Below, in pieces: positions 11,501-23,108 of a stretch of DNA of 64,000 nucleotides. The translations under genes and the position numbers were made by a program. The notes below the pieces were generated by a model that saw nothing but the letters and a program-made list of their open reading frames with translations, was not told where the DNA came from and ran no database searches. The stretch comes from Bacteroidota bacterium (GTDB taxonomy: Bacteria; Bacteroidota; Bacteroidia; Sphingobacteriales; Sphingobacteriaceae), in NCBI GenBank assembly GCA_013286235.1, contig JABDGE010000001.1, forward strand, positions 23,683-87,682. The letters are read 5' to 3'. The first letter of the stretch is position 1, and every line of letters begins with the position of its first letter.

Positions 11501-12754
11501 CTACTTCTTAAGCACCAACTCATCAATCGTCCCAAACGTATCATAGCTGGATGTGATCACCTTGTCCCCTTCCTTCAGGCCCGATGTCAACTCGTAGTAA
11601 TCAGGGCTCTGACGGTTGATCGCAATGTCAACTTTGTAGGCTTTTTTGCCGTCCTCGCTTACTTTAAATATCCAGTTGCCGCCGGTTTGCTGGAAAAATC
11701 CGCCCTTAGGCAACAATAGGGCAGTAGTTTGGTCGCTCAGGAACAGTCGTACCTGGAGCGTCTGCCCCTTCCTTATGCCTGTCGGAACCGGGCCTACAAA
11801 TGTCATATCCACGTTAAACTGGCCGGCCACTACCTGGGTAAACACCTTTTTGACAACCAGGTTATAAGTCTTGTCGGCAAATTGAAAATCGCCCTTCAGG
11901 CCGGTAAATACCCGGGCAATATAATGATCTTCCACGCCTACCCTTATTTTAAATCCCGAAGCCTCATCTATCTGCCCTATTTCATCGCCTGCTTTCTTGT
12001 CCTGCCCTATTTCAGAGTCGAAAGATGTTAATTGTCCGTCCACCGGCGCGCGTAAGGTAAGGGCTGACACTTTTTCCTTTAACAAATCAAGGGTTTGCTT
12101 CATCTGGCTGTATTGCTCCTTGGTTTGTGCTTCCTGTTGCTTAACCAGCGTGGTATCCTGTATCAGGATTTGCCTGGCCAGTTTCTCGCGTTTCAGCTGG
12201 TAATCGTATTGGTTTACCGCGGTCTGGTATTCCTGCAGGCCTATCGCCTTTTTGCCATACAGGTCCTTATCCAGGTTGTATATGCGTGCGGCTTCCTTAT
12301 AGGCAACATCCACGTCAGCCATCGAATTCAGCTTCGAAATGGTATTTTGCTCGGCAGCGTTGTGCTGTATCGCCATCTGCGTTTCATCATTAACCACCTG
12401 GGTCTGTTCATTGGCAAGGCTCAGTTCAAGGTTGGTATTTGATAAGCGCACGATCGGGTCGCCGGCTTTCAGTATGGCGCCGTCCTCCACATATTTCTGT
12501 TCAACACGGCCACCGTCGGTCGCGTCAAGGTAGATGGTAGTCAATGGCATAACCACGCCGTTCACCGGGATATTTTCCTGGAACGGCCCTTTAGTAATAG
12601 TACTTATAGTCAGTCTTTCGGTATCCACATCCAGTTTGCTTTTGCCCGAGGTTGAGTAAATGGCGCCGGCGATCAATAAAACCAAAGCCGTTATGCCGAG
12701 TATTGTTAGTATCCGTTTGGTATTCCAGGTCCTTTTTTCAATTTTTCTGTCCAC
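11501..12754 (-). CDS. HlyD/MacA-like efflux periplasmic adaptor subunit
   Basis: 417 aa, N-terminal membrane anchor, coiled-coil hairpin and barrel-sandwich-like segments; adjacent to ATPase and permeases. Confidence 0.9.
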   Translation of the reverse strand: MDRKIEKRTWNTKRILTILGITALVLLIAGAIYSTSGKSKLDVDTERLTISTITKGPFQENIPVNGVVMPLTTIYLDATDGGRVEQKYVEDGAILKAGDPIVRLSNTNLELSLANEQTQVVNDETQMAIQHNAAEQNTISKLNSMADVDVAYKEAARIYNLDKDLYGKKAIGLQEYQTAVNQYDYQLKREKLARQILIQDTTLVKQQEAQTKEQYSQMKQTLDLLKEKVSALTLRAPVDGQLTSFDSEIGQDKKAGDEIGQIDEASGFKIRVGVEDHYIARVFTGLKGDFQFADKTYNLVVKKVFTQVVAGQFNVDMTFVGPVPTGIRKGQTLQVRLFLSDQTTALLLPKGGFFQQTGGNWIFKVSEDGKKAYKVDIAINRQSPDYYELTSGLKEGDKVITSSYDTFGTIDELVLKK

Positions 12755-13332
12755 TTGTAGTATTTTATATGTTGTTATCGATTTGCATAGTTGTTATAAA
12801 AACACATGCCACAAATTAAACACCTGTTTTTCAGCAAATTAATACAATTATTGTCAAACTTAGCGTACGCTTCTGTTACAGCGGGTGTTCGGTTATGATA
12901 CAATGAAATTTGAGCAGCTTGATACATGTGTTCGTTGTTTTATTGGTTATCACTTCACGGATAGCGCTTTATAGGCCACTACTATGTATAAGACGCATTA
13001 TTTGCATAAAAGTTGCAGGGAATGTTATGATTGATAGCATATTAACGGCAATTATTTGTTGTCAATATTTGGTTACTAATATAACGATAAGCATAAAATA
13101 CGAACATTTGCAGAATTATTAGTACCATTGAGATGTGAGATATGAGGTGTGAGGTGTGAGATATAAAATGGAGGCGACTGTAGTCGTTCATGGTTCATAG
13201 CCGGAGATTAGTCGACATGTGAGATATACCGGTGAACAGGCTCCTCGTCTCAAATCTCATATCTCACATCTCATATCTACCAGTGAACCAGTGAACTAAT
13301 GATCTAATGAACTATTGAACCAATGAACTAAA

Positions 13333-14685
13333 ATGATATTAAAAAAATCCACCGTTCTAATTGTTGACGATGATCCCGATGTGCTCACCGCCGTTAAGCT
13401 TTTGCTTAAAACGGAAGCCGCCGAGGTGATCACCGAAAAAAATCCCGAAAATCTGAACTGGCTCCTGCAGCGCAACCAGGTTGACCTTGTGCTGCTCGAT
13501 ATGAACTTTAACAGCGCCATCAATACCGGTAACGAGGGCATCTACTGGCTGCGGAAAATAAAAGAATGGAAACCTAACGTGTGCATCATCATGATAACCG
13601 CGTATGGCGATATAGACCTCGCTGTGCGCAGCCTGAAGGAAGGGGCTAACGATTTCATCGTAAAACCCTGGCATAATGAAAAGCTCATCGGTACCATTAA
13701 AGAACTGCTTGACAAAAAAGAAGGTGTAAAAACGACTAAATCTTCTGTTAAAGGTTCCGGGCAAACAAGCCTCCTCGGCGACTCGGATGTGATGCAGGAC
13801 ATCTTTTTCAAGGTGAATAAGATAGCGCCTACCGATGCCAACATCTTAATTCTCGGGGAAAATGGTACGGGCAAAGACTTGATGGCCAAGGCCATACACG
13901 AGCGCTCGCTGCGTGCAGATAAACCCTTTATAAAGGTCGACGTTGGCGCACTCACCGATACGCTTTTTGAAAGCGAGTTGTTCGGCCACAAAAAGGGCGC
14001 TTACACCGACGCCCGCGAGGACCGTACCGGCCGTTTCGAAGATGCCGAGGGCGGCACACTATTCCTCGACGAAATTGGCAATATATCGCTGCAGCAACAA
14101 GCCAAGCTGCTCACGGTTTTGCAAAACCGGCAGGTTACGCGGTTGGGCACCAACAAGGCGGTGGATATTGACATCCGTCTCATTTGTGCCACCAATTTGC
14201 CGCTATCCGAGCTGGCGAACGAGAACCGCTTCCGTAAGGATTTGATCTATCGCATCAACACCGTCGAGATCAATATGCCGCCGTTGCGCAAACGCAACGA
14301 CGACATTATCCTGATAGCCCGGCATTTCGCCAAAATGTACGCTGGCAAATACCTCAAGCCAAGTGTTGATTTTGATACTTCGGCCATTAACAAGCTCAAA
14401 AGCTACAGCTATCCCGGCAACGTGCGCGAGCTCCAGTACACCATTGAGCGTGCCGTTATCATGGCAGACAGTTCTACCCTCAACGCCGACGACCTCATCT
14501 TTTCCATATTGGAAACGCAGCCCGATGTTGTGGAGGATGACGATAACATCCCGTTAAGCACACTGGAAAAGAACGCCATTTTGCGGGTAATTGAAAAGCA
14601 CAACGGCAACATTACCCGCGCCGCAAAAGAATTGGGCCTTACCCGTACCGCCTTGTACCGCAGACTAAGCAAATATGATATTTAA
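13333..14685 (+). CDS. sigma-54-dependent (NtrC-family) response regulator
   Basis: REC domain (VLIVDDDPDV), AAA+ (GENGTGKD, GGTLFLDEIG), C-terminal HTH (NITRAAKELGLTRTALYRRLSKY). Confidence 0.95.
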   Translation: MILKKSTVLIVDDDPDVLTAVKLLLKTEAAEVITEKNPENLNWLLQRNQVDLVLLDMNFNSAINTGNEGIYWLRKIKEWKPNVCIIMITAYGDIDLAVRSLKEGANDFIVKPWHNEKLIGTIKELLDKKEGVKTTKSSVKGSGQTSLLGDSDVMQDIFFKVNKIAPTDANILILGENGTGKDLMAKAIHERSLRADKPFIKVDVGALTDTLFESELFGHKKGAYTDAREDRTGRFEDAEGGTLFLDEIGNISLQQQAKLLTVLQNRQVTRLGTNKAVDIDIRLICATNLPLSELANENRFRKDLIYRINTVEINMPPLRKRNDDIILIARHFAKMYAGKYLKPSVDFDTSAINKLKSYSYPGNVRELQYTIERAVIMADSSTLNADDLIFSILETQPDVVEDDDNIPLSTLEKNAILRVIEKHNGNITRAAKELGLTRTALYRRLSKYDI

Positions 14686-16033
14686 CCGATACGAATGGCG
14701 CCTGGTGCTGCGCGTAGTAATATTATTTATAACGCTTACCGCAGCGTCGGTATTGGTGGTTTCCAGCAATTCTTTGTTTTTAGTGATCGTGGTGCCCTTG
14801 ATCGCGTACGAGGTGATCGACTTGATCCGCTTCCAGAAAAAGGCGCAGGATGAGGTGAGCCAGTTTGTTGAGTCGATCCATTATCGCGATTTTTCACGCC
14901 ATTTTGATGTACGCAAGGCGCCAAATGAACTCAAGCCGCTGCGAAAAGGCTTTAACGAGATCAACAGCACCTTTAAGCTCATCAGCCGCGAACGTGAAAC
15001 ACAGTACCATTACCTGCAAAAGATTTTGGAACTGGTAGATACCGGCATCCTCTCCTACGAGCAGGAAACCGGCGAAACCGGCTGGATGAACGAAGCATTC
15101 AAAAACCTCATCGGCGTTCCCTACCTCAAGACGGTCCATTCGCTGGAAAAGCGCGAAGAAAAATTGTATGGGGAACTCATCAAAATAAAGCCGGGCGATG
15201 CCAAAATATTAACGATTACCCGCAACCAGCAATTGGTGAAGATATTGGTAACAGCCAGCATTGTGCGAAGCGACGACAAGATTTACAAGCTCATCGCCTT
15301 TCAAAACGTGAGCGAGGCCCTCGACGAAACCGAATCAAAAGCCTGGCAAAAGCTGCTAAGCGTAATGACGCACGAGATCATGAACTCCGTTGCGCCAATA
15401 TCTTCGCTTGCGGATACCATGAAAAACCGTTTACAAAGTCCCGAGATCAAAAACAGCCCGGTGAGCAGCCATCTCGAAGACCTGGAACTTGGTATCGATA
15501 CCATCAAACGCCGCAGCGAGGGCCTGCTCAAATTTACCGAAAGCTACCGCAGCCTCAACAAGATCACCCGTCTCGACCTGAGCAAAATACTTGTACGCAA
15601 CATGTTCGAGAACCTCAACAGCCTGATGCGGCCCTCCCTCGAAAAAAAGAACATCGAGCTGGAGATCATCCTCCGCGATCCAACCCTCGCCATTGAGGCC
15701 GACCATAACCTCGTAGAACAGGTGATGATCAACTTAATGGTGAATGCCATCGAAGCGGTAAAAGACAAGGAGCACCCGCGCATCACCCTTTCCGGCGAAA
15801 TACAAAGCAACAACAAAACCATCCTCAAGGTAGCTGATAACGGCCTCGGCATGCCCCCCGAGCTGCTCGATAAGATCTTCATTCCCTTTTTCAGCACCCG
15901 CAAAAACGGCAGCGGTATTGGGCTTAGTCTCTGCAAACAGATCATGCTGCTCCACAAAGGCAATATCCAGGTGCAATCCACCGAAGGCATGGGTGCAGCG
16001 TTTTTGTTGGTGTTCAGTCCGCAGGGAGGGTAA
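14675..16033 (+). CDS. sensor histidine kinase
   Basis: HisKA MTHEIMNSVAPISSL; HATPase VMINLMVNAIEAV, DNGLGMP, GSGIGLSLCKQI; overlaps the regulator gene by 11 nt. Confidence 0.93.
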   Translation: MIFNRYEWRLVLRVVILFITLTAASVLVVSSNSLFLVIVVPLIAYEVIDLIRFQKKAQDEVSQFVESIHYRDFSRHFDVRKAPNELKPLRKGFNEINSTFKLISRERETQYHYLQKILELVDTGILSYEQETGETGWMNEAFKNLIGVPYLKTVHSLEKREEKLYGELIKIKPGDAKILTITRNQQLVKILVTASIVRSDDKIYKLIAFQNVSEALDETESKAWQKLLSVMTHEIMNSVAPISSLADTMKNRLQSPEIKNSPVSSHLEDLELGIDTIKRRSEGLLKFTESYRSLNKITRLDLSKILVRNMFENLNSLMRPSLEKKNIELEIILRDPTLAIEADHNLVEQVMINLMVNAIEAVKDKEHPRITLSGEIQSNNKTILKVADNGLGMPPELLDKIFIPFFSTRKNGSGIGLSLCKQIMLLHKGNIQVQSTEGMGAAFLLVFSPQGG

Positions 16034-16277
16034 GCAGTGGCAGTTAGCAGTTAGTTCACGGTTCGAAGTAGCAGTAGCAGTTGGCAGTTTGACCGTGAAT
16101 AAATAAGGTTGGCCAGTTGCATCACCTTTGACATTTCGGGGTTTCACCTGTAATCGACTTTCGCCGGGCATTAAGCATCCACGACTGCTACTGCCACTGC
16201 TGCTGCTTGCTGCCGCCTTCTATCTCACATCTCCCATCTCATATCTCATATCTCATATCTCAAAAAAGAAAATTAAA

Positions 16278-16310
16278 TTTGGTTCCTAACAAAATATCCC
16301 TTTATATTTG
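16278..16310 (+). promoter_or_regulatory. candidate Bacteroidota sigmaA promoter (TTTG-21 nt-TATATTTG)
   Basis: TTTG at 16278-16281 and TATATTTG at 16303-16310 match the TTG/TAnnTTTG consensus just upstream of the riboswitch. Confidence 0.6.
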
Positions 16311-16360
16311 CAACAATATTTGGTAGCAATACCATCGATCATTACCTATCATACAGGTTT

Positions 16361-16470
16361 TGATTTATAAAGAAGCGGCGAGAGATCAGGCTCAATGACC
16401 CGCTGGCAACCCTCCGGAAAGAGAAGGTGCCAATTCCTGGCCCGGTAAATATCCCGGGGAATATAAATTA
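16361..16470 (+). promoter_or_regulatory. SAM-I riboswitch
   Basis: Core GCGGCGAGAGATCAGGCTCAATGACCCGCTGGCAACC...AAGGTGCCAATTCC; closing helix TGATTTATA (16361-16369) / TATAAATTA (16462-16470); precedes metY-metX-hom. Confidence 0.92.
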
Positions 16471-16476
16471 TTAACC

Positions 16477-16593
16477 ATGAAAAGTTTAATTAAGATTCTT
16501 CTTCAGAACATTTTTAAGGCGAACAAACAGCCGCAACCTGCTTATTGCTACAGCTATTCCAATGGCTGTATGTGTATGTGCTGTTGCTGTTGA
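16477..16593 (+). CDS. putative Cys/Met-rich leader peptide (38 aa)
   Basis: ATG to TGA reads MKSLIKILLQNIFKANKQPQPAYCYSYSNGCMCMCCCC*; 7 Cys and 3 Met; 6 nt after the riboswitch closing helix; below ORF-track cutoff. Confidence 0.7.
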   Translation: MKSLIKILLQNIFKANKQPQPAYCYSYSNGCMCMCCCC

Positions 16594-16598
16594 TCCCT

Positions 16599-18038
<1,440 letters not shown>

Positions 18039-18119
18039 TTTACAGGTGATAGAATAGCGTTGTTCCGGGTATTCCGGTCGTCCGTACGGATGACCGGAGC
18101 CGGGATAACAAATGATAAC

Positions 18120-19175
18120 ATGAACGCAGAAATATTTAAATACAAAAAAGCCCTTAAGCTGGAATCGGGCAAACAGTTGCGCGACTTGCAGATTGGCTTT
18201 AATACTTACGGAACCCTTAATAAAAAACGGGATAATGTGGTTTGGGTTTGCCATGCCTTAACCGCAAATTCCGACGTGTTTGATTGGTGGAAAGGCCTTT
18301 TTGGTGAAAACGATTATTTTAACCCGAAGGATCATTTCATCGTTTGCGCCAATATATTGGGATCACCTTATGGCAGCAGCAATCCCTTGAGCATGAACCC
18401 GGTTACCGGTTTGCCTTACTACCTGGCTTTTCCGCAATTATCGGTGCGCGATATTGTAAAAGCACACCAGCTTTTGGCAGAGCACCTGGAGATCAACAGC
18501 ATAGAAATCCTGGTCGGCGGCTCATTAGGCGGGCAGCAGGCTGTAGAATGGGCGATAATGGCGCCCGCACAGATCAAAAACCTGATCCTGGTGGCGACCA
18601 ATGCCAAACACTCGCCATGGGGTATCGCCTTTAATGAATCGCAGCGCCTGGCGATCACCACCGACAGAACTTTTTATGCCAATAAGCCCGACGGCGGCGC
18701 CAAAGGTTTAAAAGCGGCGCGCAGCATCGCCCTCCTCTCCTACCGCAACTACAAAACCTATTCGGTTACGCAGCAGGAAGAGAAAGACAGTGTGGTGGAT
18801 GATTACAAGGCATCCTCCTACCAGAACTACCAGGGCGAAAAACTGGTGAACCGCTTCAACGCCTACAGCTATTGGTACCTGTCAAAAAGCATGGACTCGC
18901 ACAACGTGGGCCGCAGCCGGCATGGTGTTGAAAAGGCGCTTAGCCTGATAAAGGCCCGCACCCTGGTGATTGGGATTAAATCAGATGTGCTGTTTCCCAT
19001 AGAAGAGCAGCAATACCTGTTCAGGCACATACCCAAATCGGTTTTTGCCGAGCTGGATTCATTCTACGGGCATGATGGCTTCCTGATTGAAACCGGGGCA
19101 TTAACAAATGTGATAGCCGCTTTTTTTAAAACTGACGTAAAAGGAAAAATAATCGAATTGCAACGGACCGCATAA
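18120..19175 (+). CDS. metX: homoserine O-acetyltransferase
   Basis: Alpha/beta hydrolase with VGGSLGGQQAVEWA nucleophile elbow and C-terminal GHDGFLIE; start refined to MNAEIFKYKKAL. Confidence 0.9.
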   Translation: MNAEIFKYKKALKLESGKQLRDLQIGFNTYGTLNKKRDNVVWVCHALTANSDVFDWWKGLFGENDYFNPKDHFIVCANILGSPYGSSNPLSMNPVTGLPYYLAFPQLSVRDIVKAHQLLAEHLEINSIEILVGGSLGGQQAVEWAIMAPAQIKNLILVATNAKHSPWGIAFNESQRLAITTDRTFYANKPDGGAKGLKAARSIALLSYRNYKTYSVTQQEEKDSVVDDYKASSYQNYQGEKLVNRFNAYSYWYLSKSMDSHNVGRSRHGVEKALSLIKARTLVIGIKSDVLFPIEEQQYLFRHIPKSVFAELDSFYGHDGFLIETGALTNVIAAFFKTDVKGKIIELQRTA

Positions 19176-20410
19176 TGAGTAAGAAATTAAACATAGGCCT
19201 GTTTGGCTTTGGCGTGGTTGGCCAGGGGCTGTATGATATTATCAAAACCAAAAATCTCAACCTCGAGATCAAAAAGATTGCGATAAAGGACCCGCATAAA
19301 AAACGTTCCCTACCGGCACATTTATTCACTACCGAAAGGGACGAACTGCTCAACAACCCGGAGATCAACACCATTGTAGAACTGATCAACGATACCGAAG
19401 CAGCTTTTGAGATCGTTTCAAGAGCTTTAAGCTCGGGCAAGAACGTGGTATCGGCCAGTAAAAAGATGATCGCGCTGCATTTAAAGGAACTGATAGAATT
19501 ACAGCAAGAATTCGGCACGTCGCTTTTATACGAGGGCGCCGTTTGCGGCAGTATCCCGATCATCCGTAACCTGGAGGAGTATTATGACAATGAACTGCTG
19601 CACTCCATCAGCGGTATATTTAACGGCTCGTCCAATTATATCCTTTCAAAAGGTTTTATCGAAGGACTTGATTACCATTCAGCGCTGAAACAAGCCCAGG
19701 ACCTGGGTTTCGCTGAGACGGACCCAACCAGCGACGTAGGCGGATTTGACGCCAAATACAAACTGGTTATCGCCGCTGCGCATGCCTACGGCGTAATTGT
19801 GCAACCCGACGAGGTGTTTAACCTCGGCATACAAACCCTTTCGGCGCATGACCTGCAATACGCACGGGAAAAGAACCTGAAAATAAAACTCGTGCCTGTC
19901 GCCAAGGAACTGGACGACCGGCACGTAGCCTTGTTTGTGTTACCAAAATTTGTGAACGATAAAGAGTTTTTGTACAATGTGGAGTACGAATACAATGGCG
20001 TAATTGTACAAGCCGCTTTTGCCGACCAGCAATTCTTTTTTGGAAAAGGTGCCGGGGGCCATCCGACTGGGTCAGCGGTTTTATCGGATATAGCCGCGCT
20101 GCGCTATGATTATCAGTACGAGTATAAAAAAGCAAAAGAGCGCAAGGACCTTGAGTTTACAAATGATATTGAACTAAATATCTACATAAGGTACCATGAT
20201 GAAGAGTTGGTTGAAGCGCTTAACTTCTCGCATATCCATGAACGCTATTACTCGGGGAGCTATAAATATGTGATCGGCAAGATCAACCTCCAAAACCTGG
20301 TAGACAACCAAAATAAAATTGTCCATAATAAAGCATTCGTCGCCTTTGCCGACCAACTGGCAGGCGTACACCTGGCCGCGCCTGTGAAACAGGAAGCCGC
20401 AACTTTTTGA
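19175..20410 (+). CDS. hom: homoserine dehydrogenase
   Basis: GLFGFGVVGQGLYD Rossmann motif, NGSSNYILSKG, DPTSDVGGFDAKYKLVI. Confidence 0.92.
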   Translation: MSKKLNIGLFGFGVVGQGLYDIIKTKNLNLEIKKIAIKDPHKKRSLPAHLFTTERDELLNNPEINTIVELINDTEAAFEIVSRALSSGKNVVSASKKMIALHLKELIELQQEFGTSLLYEGAVCGSIPIIRNLEEYYDNELLHSISGIFNGSSNYILSKGFIEGLDYHSALKQAQDLGFAETDPTSDVGGFDAKYKLVIAAAHAYGVIVQPDEVFNLGIQTLSAHDLQYAREKNLKIKLVPVAKELDDRHVALFVLPKFVNDKEFLYNVEYEYNGVIVQAAFADQQFFFGKGAGGHPTGSAVLSDIAALRYDYQYEYKKAKERKDLEFTNDIELNIYIRYHDEELVEALNFSHIHERYYSGSYKYVIGKINLQNLVDNQNKIVHNKAFVAFADQLAGVHLAAPVKQEAATF

Positions 20411-20458
20411 CCTCTTTATTGTTTAAATTGTTTTTTAGTTTTTTAGTTTTTTAAAATG

Positions 20459-20478
20459 GCTCCGCAAGGGGCTTTTTT
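20459..20478 (+). terminator. Rho-independent terminator after hom
   Basis: GCTCC-GCAA-GGGGC followed by TTTTTT. Confidence 0.65.
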
Positions 20479-20649
20479 AGTTATAAGTGAGACTCAGCTC
20501 TCACTGTGCTTGAAGACTTAAGTCTCCAGGACATTCGATTTCCCGGGTATGTATACCTCCACGCATCCAAATTTCCCTGCCTGTATATACTTGCATCTCC
20601 CTGCATCTCCTTTCGCTTTCCTTTATTGATAATGCACCGGGTACGGATT

Positions 20650-20712
20650 TGCACATGATATCTGCATATATGCACATCCGACATCTGCACATCTGCACAT
20701 CTGCACATTCTT
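20650..20712. repeat. degenerate short-unit array (TCTGCACATC)
   Basis: TGCACATGATATCTGCATATATGCACATCCGACATCTGCACATCTGCACATCTGCACATTC. Confidence 0.85.
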
Positions 20713-20728
20713 CTTATATTTGTGATAA

Positions 20729-21346
20729 ATGAACTTCTCCTCCAGGCTTCTCCAAAATGCTGTTGCTGAGTTTGCCAAATTACCGGGCATAGGGCAAAAG
20801 ACGGCCTTGCGACTGGTGCTTCACCTGCTTAAGCAGGAAAAGCAGGACGTGGAAAAGTTCAGCTCAACCGTCAGCAAGCTGCGAAATGAAATTCAGTTCT
20901 GCCGCGTTTGCCTAAACATTTCCGACCAGCCTGTTTGTGAAATCTGTACTTCGCATAAACGCGACCATGGCCTGATCTGCGTTGTTGAAGACACCCGTGA
21001 CGTTATGGCGATCGAAAACACCAATCAATACAACGGAGTCTATCATGTTTTGGGAGGGTTGATCTCGCCCATGGATGGCATCGGCCCATCAGACCTGGAG
21101 GTAGATTCGCTGGTTGAGCGGCTGGCCTCAAATGAGGTACAGGAAGTTGTTTTTGCGTTAAGCGCCACAATGGAAGGTGATACGACATTATTTTATTTAC
21201 ACAAGCGACTAAAAAACTTTGACATCACCATCAGCACCATTGCCCGTGGCATTGCTTTTGGTGGAGAACTGGAGTACGTGGATGAGATCACCTTAGGCAG
21301 GTCCATCGCAACCCGTGTTCCGTATGTAAGTTCGATGTCAAAGTAA
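20729..21346 (+). CDS. recR: recombination protein RecR
   Basis: LPGIGQKTALRLVLHLL, CxxC zinc finger, Toprim VVEDTRDVMAIE. Confidence 0.95.
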   Translation: MNFSSRLLQNAVAEFAKLPGIGQKTALRLVLHLLKQEKQDVEKFSSTVSKLRNEIQFCRVCLNISDQPVCEICTSHKRDHGLICVVEDTRDVMAIENTNQYNGVYHVLGGLISPMDGIGPSDLEVDSLVERLASNEVQEVVFALSATMEGDTTLFYLHKRLKNFDITISTIARGIAFGGELEYVDEITLGRSIATRVPYVSSMSK

Positions 21347-21348
21347 GT

Positions 21349-22185
21349 ATGAAGCTATCTATAGTTATCGTCAACCATAATGAATGTGCATTGTTAAAAC
21401 AGGCCGTTAGTTCATTAACTAGTGCTTGTTTACACATTGATTATGAATTGATTATAGTTGATAATGCTTCAACAGACGGCTCTATTGAAATGCTTGAAAC
21501 CGGGTTCCCGACCGCTAAAGTAATAGCCAATACCACCGTTAAGGGCTTAGCAAAATCGAATAACCAGGGCCTGCGTTTATGCTCCGGGCAGTATGTTTTA
21601 TTGGTCACACCGGATACAAAATGCGGCAAAGACTCCCTGGAAAAAGCCTTAGCGTTCATGGATGAACATAACGATGCAGGCGGTTTAAGCATCCGGCTAT
21701 TGTCACCACAGGGTCGTTTTATCCCCGAATCTATCCACGGATTAAACACGGTGTGGGCCGGTTTTTTTAAGCTTATAGGATTTGCTAAAAATCTTGTAAA
21801 AACGCGGTTGTACGACAGGAACCGGAAGGATTGGGTAGAGGAATTCCAAATTACCGAAATCGACATTGTTAGCGGTGCCTGTATGCTGCTGCGGCACTCG
21901 GCATTGACACAAGCCGGCTTGTTTGACGAACGATTTTTTATGTATGGGTATGATATCGATCTCTCCTATCGCATCAGGCTTGCCGGATTTAAGAACTTTT
22001 ACTTCCCAAAGACCTATTTCTTCAAATATAAAGACGAGTCGAACCCAAAGATGAGTTGGAGTTATATCAAGCATTTCTATGGGGCAATGGCCATATTCGC
22101 GCTGAAATATTTGTTCAGGTTGCCCGAAATAAAAGTTCAACCGCTGCCACAACTTTATACTTCGTCCCTTGAAGTTAAAGGGTGA
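21349..22185 (+). CDS. glycosyltransferase family 2
   Basis: MKLSIVIVNHNECALLKQAVSSL...IIVDNASTDGS. Confidence 0.9.
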   Translation: MKLSIVIVNHNECALLKQAVSSLTSACLHIDYELIIVDNASTDGSIEMLETGFPTAKVIANTTVKGLAKSNNQGLRLCSGQYVLLVTPDTKCGKDSLEKALAFMDEHNDAGGLSIRLLSPQGRFIPESIHGLNTVWAGFFKLIGFAKNLVKTRLYDRNRKDWVEEFQITEIDIVSGACMLLRHSALTQAGLFDERFFMYGYDIDLSYRIRLAGFKNFYFPKTYFFKYKDESNPKMSWSYIKHFYGAMAIFALKYLFRLPEIKVQPLPQLYTSSLEVKG

Positions 22186-22285
22186 TTGGCGACGAACATT
22201 TTGTCTTCGTTAGCCTAAATCCAATCGAATTTAACTGACAAATAATTCTTAATTTGGCAGCATTAGCGTTAGCACGCTAACTCAT

Positions 22286-23101
22286 ATGGACTTAAAAGAT
22301 AAAATCATCATTATAACCGGTGCCTCTTCCGGCATCGGCCGGTCATTGGCTTTTGAATTTGCGAAACGCGGTGCCAACCTGGTTTTAGCAGCCCGCCAGT
22401 ACGTTACCTTGTGCGAAATAACCGAGACCCTCGTCAATCAATACCCTGTAAAAGCGGTGGCGGTGCAGTGTGATGTAACCAGCGAAGAAGAATGCGATCA
22501 TTTGATCAAACAAGCCCTTGCCGTATTCGGCAAAATTGATGTATTGGTTAACAATGCGGGCATCTCCATGCGGGCCTTGTTTAAAGACGCCGACCTTGAA
22601 GTTCTAAAAAAAGTAATGGATGTGAATTTTTGGGGGACTGTTTATTGCACCAAATACGCGCTGCCTGAAATTTTAAAAACGAAAGGAACCATTGTAGGTG
22701 TATCATCCATCGCCGGTTATAAAGGCCTGCCCGGCCGCACCGGTTATTCCGCCTCCAAGTTCGCAATGAATGGCTTTCTCGATGTCCTTCGCATCGAAAA
22801 TCTTAACACCGGTGTTAATGTACTTACAGCTTGCCCGGGTTTCACCACCTCGAATATCCGCACCAATTCTTTAGATAAGAAAGGCAAACAACAAGGTGAA
22901 AGCAGCATGGACGAGGGAAAAATGATGTCGTCCGAACAGGTAGCCGTAATCATTGCCGACGGCGTCGAACGCCATGCCCGCACCCTGATCATGACCGGCC
23001 AGGGGAAATTAATGGTATTCCTTAATAAAATTGTACCGGGACTGGTGGACAAAATGGTTTACAATACGATTGCGAAAGAGAAAAACTCCCTGCTTAAGTA
23101 G
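22286..23101 (+). CDS. short-chain dehydrogenase/reductase
   Basis: TGASSGIGRSLAFEFA; NNAGIS; YSASKFAMNGFLD. Confidence 0.92.
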   Translation: MDLKDKIIIITGASSGIGRSLAFEFAKRGANLVLAARQYVTLCEITETLVNQYPVKAVAVQCDVTSEEECDHLIKQALAVFGKIDVLVNNAGISMRALFKDADLEVLKKVMDVNFWGTVYCTKYALPEILKTKGTIVGVSSIAGYKGLPGRTGYSASKFAMNGFLDVLRIENLNTGVNVLTACPGFTTSNIRTNSLDKKGKQQGESSMDEGKMMSSEQVAVIIADGVERHARTLIMTGQGKLMVFLNKIVPGLVDKMVYNTIAKEKNSLLK

Positions 23102-23108
23102 TAGTATG

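Noticed and set aside
12755-12860. Possible sigma-54 (-24/-12) promoter upstream of the adaptor gene
   Set aside because: A TGGCA element is present on the minus strand (TGGCATGTGTTTTTATA) but the TTGC -12 element is missing at the right spacing.
22268-22281. GTTAGC-AC-GCTAAC inverted repeat just before the SDR gene
   Set aside because: Only 6-bp arms; too short to claim an operator without conservation data.
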